Source: UBA2040 sp002384725
GTDB lineage: Bacteria > Bacteroidota > Bacteroidia > Flavobacteriales_D > Crocinitomicaceae
Assembly: GCA_963926475.1 (NCBI GenBank)
Contig: CAWUXE010000010.1
Coordinates: forward strand, 7,922 to 71,921
Reading direction: 5' to 3'
DNA length: 64,000 bases
Below are positions 61,037-64,000 of the stretch, one piece after another (position 1 is the first letter of the stretch; every line of letters begins with the position of its first letter). The notes below the pieces were generated by a model. The model was not told the DNA's origin, ran no database searches, and saw only the letters and a program-made list of their open reading frames with translations. The position numbers and the translations under genes were made by a program.

Positions 61037-63676
61037 TTGGCAACAAAAAAAAGCAAGAAAAAAGATACATCGGAGACTCCTTTGATGAAGCAATACAACG
61101 CAATTAAAGCGAAGCATCCGCAAGCGTTGTTGCTTTTTCGTGTCGGTGATTTTTACGAAACTTTTGGAGAAGATGCCATCGAAACCGCACGTGTTCTCGG
61201 TATTGTTTTGACGAGCCGGAGAAATGGTGCTTCGAATATCGAATTGGCCGGATTCCCGCATCATTCCTTGGAAACTTACTTGCCGAAATTGGTTCGCGCT
61301 GGAAAAAGAGTAGCTATTTGCGACCAGTTGGAAGATCCCAAAATGACGAAAACAATTGTCAAAAGAGGAGTGACAGAATTGGTGACACCTGGCGTTTCTT
61401 TCAACGACAATGTGCTCGAACAAAAGAAGAATAATTTTCTCTGTGCCATTCACTTCAGCAAAGATAATAGTGGAATAGCCTTTTTGGATATTTCTACCGG
61501 CGAATTTTTCTTGGCAGAAGGAAACATGCTGTATTTGGACAAATTGATCCAAGGATTTCAACCGACTGAAATCATTTATCAGAAACGATCGCAAAAAGAT
61601 TTTGATGAAATGGGACGTGGCAATTTGCACACCTTCCGTTTGGAAGATTGGGTTTTTACCCAGGATTTTGGATACGAAACCTTGAACAAACACTTTCAAA
61701 CCAAGTCCCTGAAAGGCTTTGGCGTCGATGAAATGACACAAGGCATTATTGCCGCTGGCGCTATTTTACATTATTTGGGTGAAACCCATCACGATAAATT
61801 AAGCCACATCACTCAAGTTGGGCGCGTAGAAGAAGAAAAATACGTTTGGCTCGACCGATTTACGATTCGTAATTTGGAATTGGTGAGTTCGCAACATGAA
61901 AATGCAACGACATTAATAGACATTCTTGATCAAACCCAAACCCCAATGGGCGGACGAATGATGAAGCGATGGATGGTGTTCCCCTTGAAGGATTTGAACC
62001 CCATTAACGATAGATTAGCGACAGTTTCTGAATTCAAAGAAAACCACGAGGCAAGTCAAAACATTTTAAACAAATTGGGTAAGGTCGGTGATTTGGAACG
62101 CTTGATTTCTAAAACGGCTGTTGGGAAAATAAACCCGAAAGAGGCCATGCAGTTGTTGCGAACCTTGAAACAAATCGACCCTATAAAGAACGATTTGAAA
62201 TTCGGAAAATCCAATTTACTGCAACACTTCGCAAAGAAACTTAATGGCTGTCAAGAATTAATCGATAAGATAGAAACGACACTTCATGAAGATCCAGCTG
62301 TTCAAATCGGAAAAGGGAAAGTTATTGCGGATGGTTTACATGCCGAATTAGACGAATTAAGAGCAATTTCCTATTCAGGTAAAGATTATCTTGATGCCAT
62401 GCAAATACTTGAAAGTGAAGCAACAGGAATCACGAGTCTAAAGATAAACTTTAATAATGTTTTTGGCTATTACATCGAAGTTAGAAATACACACAAAGAC
62501 AAAGTTCCAGAGCATTGGATACGGAAACAAACGCTCGTTTCAGCCGAACGATACATCACTGAAGAGCTGAAAGAATACGAGAGTAAGATTTTAGGCGCTG
62601 AAGACAAAATTCACGTACTTGAGAGCAAAATCTACCAAGATTTGATTCTATTTATGTCCGATTTCACGATGGATATTCAAATGAATTCCAACTTGCTGGG
62701 ACAATTGGATTGCTTGCTTTCCTTTTCTACAGTCGCTAGTCGCAACAATTATTCCTTGCCGAAAATGAACGAAGGCTTGGCAATCGATATAAAAAATGGT
62801 CGACACCCTGTCATAGAAAAACAGCTAAAACAAGGCGACGAATTCATTCCGAACGACTTGTATCTGGATGAAAAAGGCCAACAAATCATTATGATTACAG
62901 GTCCGAATATGTCGGGTAAAAGTGCCATTCTTCGTCAAACTGCGTTAATCTGTTTGATGGCACAAATGGGGTCATTCGTTCCTGCAGCATCCGCTGAATT
63001 GGGCGTTTTGGATAAAATCTTCACCCGCGTTGGCGCCTCCGACAACATTTCGTCAGGCGAATCTACTTTTATGGTAGAAATGAATGAAACTTCGAGCATT
63101 TTGAACAATCTGTCGGATAGAAGTTTGATTCTTTTGGATGAAATTGGTCGAGGAACAAGCACCTATGATGGAATTTCAATCGCTTGGGCCATTGCAGAAT
63201 TTTTACATGAACATCCAAAAGCCAGAGCCAAAACACTTTTTGCAACGCATTACCATGAATTGAATGAAATGTCCAATCAGTTCGATAGAATCAAGAATTT
63301 CAATGTCGAAGTCAAAGAAATCGGACAAAAAATCCTTTTTCTACGCAAGTTAGTGGAAGGTGGTAGCGAACATTCCTTTGGTATTCACGTCGCACAATTG
63401 GCCGGAATGCCAAATGCAGTGGTTCAACGTGCGGCGAAAATCCTTGAAAAACTGGAGGAAAGTCAAAAAATGAATGGCGAAGGGAAAAAAGTCATGAAAA
63501 AAGAAGACTTGAAAGAAGTGATGAGTCAGAAAGACATGCAATTGTCCTTTTTCCAATTGAACGACCCTGTTCTTGAGCAAATTAGAGAAGAATTAGTTTC
63601 CATTGATATCAACGTTTTAACACCTGTTGAAGCCCTGATGAAACTAAACGAAATCAAAAAATTGACGGGAGGTTAA
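61037..63676 (+). CDS. mutS: DNA mismatch repair protein MutS
   Basis: 879 aa mismatch-recognition ATPase. RVGDFYETFGEDA near residue 37 holds the Phe-x-Glu that probes mismatches, and the ATPase shows GPNMSGKSAILRQ, LILLDEIGRGTSTYDG and FATHYHELNE. The frame opens at TTG 61025, but TTG 61037 (MATKKSKKKD) gives the usual family N-terminus and sits a better distance from the -7-like TAACTTTA at 61007-61014; no ATG is available before the homology begins. MutS works with MutL, which is not in the window. Confidence 0.94.
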   Translation: MATKKSKKKDTSETPLMKQYNAIKAKHPQALLLFRVGDFYETFGEDAIETARVLGIVLTSRRNGASNIELAGFPHHSLETYLPKLVRAGKRVAICDQLEDPKMTKTIVKRGVTELVTPGVSFNDNVLEQKKNNFLCAIHFSKDNSGIAFLDISTGEFFLAEGNMLYLDKLIQGFQPTEIIYQKRSQKDFDEMGRGNLHTFRLEDWVFTQDFGYETLNKHFQTKSLKGFGVDEMTQGIIAAGAILHYLGETHHDKLSHITQVGRVEEEKYVWLDRFTIRNLELVSSQHENATTLIDILDQTQTPMGGRMMKRWMVFPLKDLNPINDRLATVSEFKENHEASQNILNKLGKVGDLERLISKTAVGKINPKEAMQLLRTLKQIDPIKNDLKFGKSNLLQHFAKKLNGCQELIDKIETTLHEDPAVQIGKGKVIADGLHAELDELRAISYSGKDYLDAMQILESEATGITSLKINFNNVFGYYIEVRNTHKDKVPEHWIRKQTLVSAERYITEELKEYESKILGAEDKIHVLESKIYQDLILFMSDFTMDIQMNSNLLGQLDCLLSFSTVASRNNYSLPKMNEGLAIDIKNGRHPVIEKQLKQGDEFIPNDLYLDEKGQQIIMITGPNMSGKSAILRQTALICLMAQMGSFVPAASAELGVLDKIFTRVGASDNISSGESTFMVEMNETSSILNNLSDRSLILLDEIGRGTSTYDGISIAWAIAEFLHEHPKARAKTLFATHYHELNEMSNQFDRIKNFNVEVKEIGQKILFLRKLVEGGSEHSFGIHVAQLAGMPNAVVQRAAKILEKLEESQKMNGEGKKVMKKEDLKEVMSQKDMQLSFFQLNDPVLEQIREELVSIDINVLTPVEALMKLNEIKKLTGG

Positions 63677-63716
63677 AATATTCGTTTTCTGGAATAGAAA
63701 TAAATAAAAATCTTTC

Positions 63717-63724
63717 TATCTTTG
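63717..63724 (+). promoter_or_regulatory. tRNA-Gly promoter -7 element
   Basis: TATCTTTG followed by GCCC-type sequence, 66 bases before tRNA-Gly; typical for stable RNA genes in this phylum. Confidence 0.55.
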
Positions 63725-63790
63725 TCGCCCGCAATGAACGAATTGAGGGTAATTGAAATAAAATACAAGCCTGACTTAAACGTCAGACAA

Positions 63791-63863
63791 GCGAGAGTAG
63801 CTCAGTTGGTAGAGCACAACCTTGCCAAGGTTGGGGTCGCGAGTTCGAATCTCGTCTCCCGCT
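63791..63863 (+). tRNA. tRNA-Gly (anticodon GCC)
   Basis: 73-nt cloverleaf: D arm AGCTCAGTTGGTAGAGC, anticodon loop CTTGCCAAG with GCC, and T arm with GTTCGAAT. The acceptor GCGAGAG/CTCCCGC has one A-C mismatch at pair 4-69. No CCA is encoded. It reads GGC/GGU. Confidence 0.93.
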
Positions 63864-63864
63864 C

Positions 63865-63900
63865 AAAACCTTCTAAATAAATGTTTAGAAGGTTTTATTT
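63865..63900 (+). terminator. terminator between the two tRNA genes
   Basis: AAAACCTTCTAAA (63865-63877) and TTTAGAAGGTTTT (63884-63896) form a perfect 13-bp stem around a six-base loop, then ATTT. tRNA-Leu downstream may need its own promoter. Confidence 0.8.
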
Positions 63901-63915
63901 TGGATTTAAAGTCCC

Positions 63916-63999
63916 GCTCGAGTGGTGGAATTGGTAGACACGCCGGACTTAAAATCCTGTGACCTCTGGGTCGTGCGGGTTCAAGTCCCGCCTCGAGTA
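63916..63999 (+). tRNA. tRNA-Leu (anticodon UAA)
   Basis: 84-nt class II tRNA: acceptor GCTCGAG pairs with CTCGAGT, D arm TGGTGGAATTGGTAGACA, loop CTTAAAA giving UAA, a long variable arm (GTGACCTCTGGGTCGT) and T arm GGTTCAAGTCC. It ends one base before the window edge; C at 64000 may be the start of a CCA or just flanking DNA. Confidence 0.93.
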
Positions 64000-64000
64000 C

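Noticed and set aside
63864..64000. An operon-wide tRNA transcript through both tRNAs
   Set aside because: A perfect 13-bp hairpin terminator lies between them, so a shared transcript is unlikely; tRNA-Leu has only a weak candidate promoter (TATTTTGG) but this was not called.

Overview
This window looks like core chromosome of a low-GC member of the Bacteroidota, most likely Flavobacteriales. Several things point there: -7 elements of the TAnnTTTG type in front of many genes, weak or absent Shine-Dalgarno sequences, type IX secretion (T9SS) C-terminal sorting domains, DUF4836-type proteins, an RpoN with the acidic insertion seen in this phylum, and a Bacteroidota-style mraZ-to-ftsZ cluster. 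The genus cannot be fixed from sequence alone; a Fluviicola/Crocinitomicaceae-like organism is a guess. I found no prophage, insertion sequence, CRISPR array, integron or secondary-metabolite cluster.

Layout. 1-1833: end of panD, a flippase-like membrane protein and the heptose-phosphate nucleotidyltransferase rfaE2. 1834-2790: a gene-poor gap with one tiny secreted-protein ORF, a perfect 20-bp hairpin and the mraZ promoter with probable MraZ boxes. 2794-18972: the division and cell wall (dcw) cluster mraZ-rsmH-ftsL-ftsI-murE-mraY-murD-(unknown ORF)-ftsW-murG-murC-ftsQ-ftsA-ftsZ-yqeY, nearly all genes touching or overlapping. 19118-25145: a GT22-type mannosyltransferase, asnS, rpoN, a PAP2-like membrane protein and an M48 lipoprotein protease. 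25292-25763: a broken toxin-antitoxin pair. 25760-32718 (minus strand): serine hydrolase, lipB, phosphoglucose/phosphomannose isomerase, two DUF4836-like envelope proteins and a lipoprotein. 32880-38336: RidA, a TPR membrane protein, an RNA methyltransferase-like protein and a SWIM/SNF2 helicase. 38440-42690: lysS, a cold-shock protein and an alpha/beta hydrolase, interleaved with three gene remnants. 42773-52512: a large outer-membrane protein, prfA, purM, a T9SS cargo protein, a membrane MutS-like ATPase and two further remnants lying head-on. 52553-63676: topB, folA-thyA, a small secreted protein, a histidine kinase, a MoeB-rhodanese fusion, a ferredoxin-NADP reductase-like flavoprotein, a TrmH methyltransferase and mutS. 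63791-63999: tRNA-Gly(GCC) and tRNA-Leu(UAA).

The dcw cluster makes lipid II (murE, mraY, murD, murG, murC), flips and polymerises it at the septum (ftsW, ftsI) and builds the Z ring (ftsZ, ftsA, ftsQ, ftsL). I did not find a new multi-gene system. The most unusual feature is a set of decaying genes in the gaps: a RelE/ParE-type toxin-antitoxin pair, a T9SS esterase whose middle is missing, a DUF5655 gene with two stops exactly where Trp is expected, an OmpA-family remnant, a frameshifted secreted protein and a tocopherol-cyclase-like fragment. REP-like inverted repeats and a candidate MraZ autoregulatory site also deserve a look. Several frameshifts could be sequencing errors, so resequencing is the first check.
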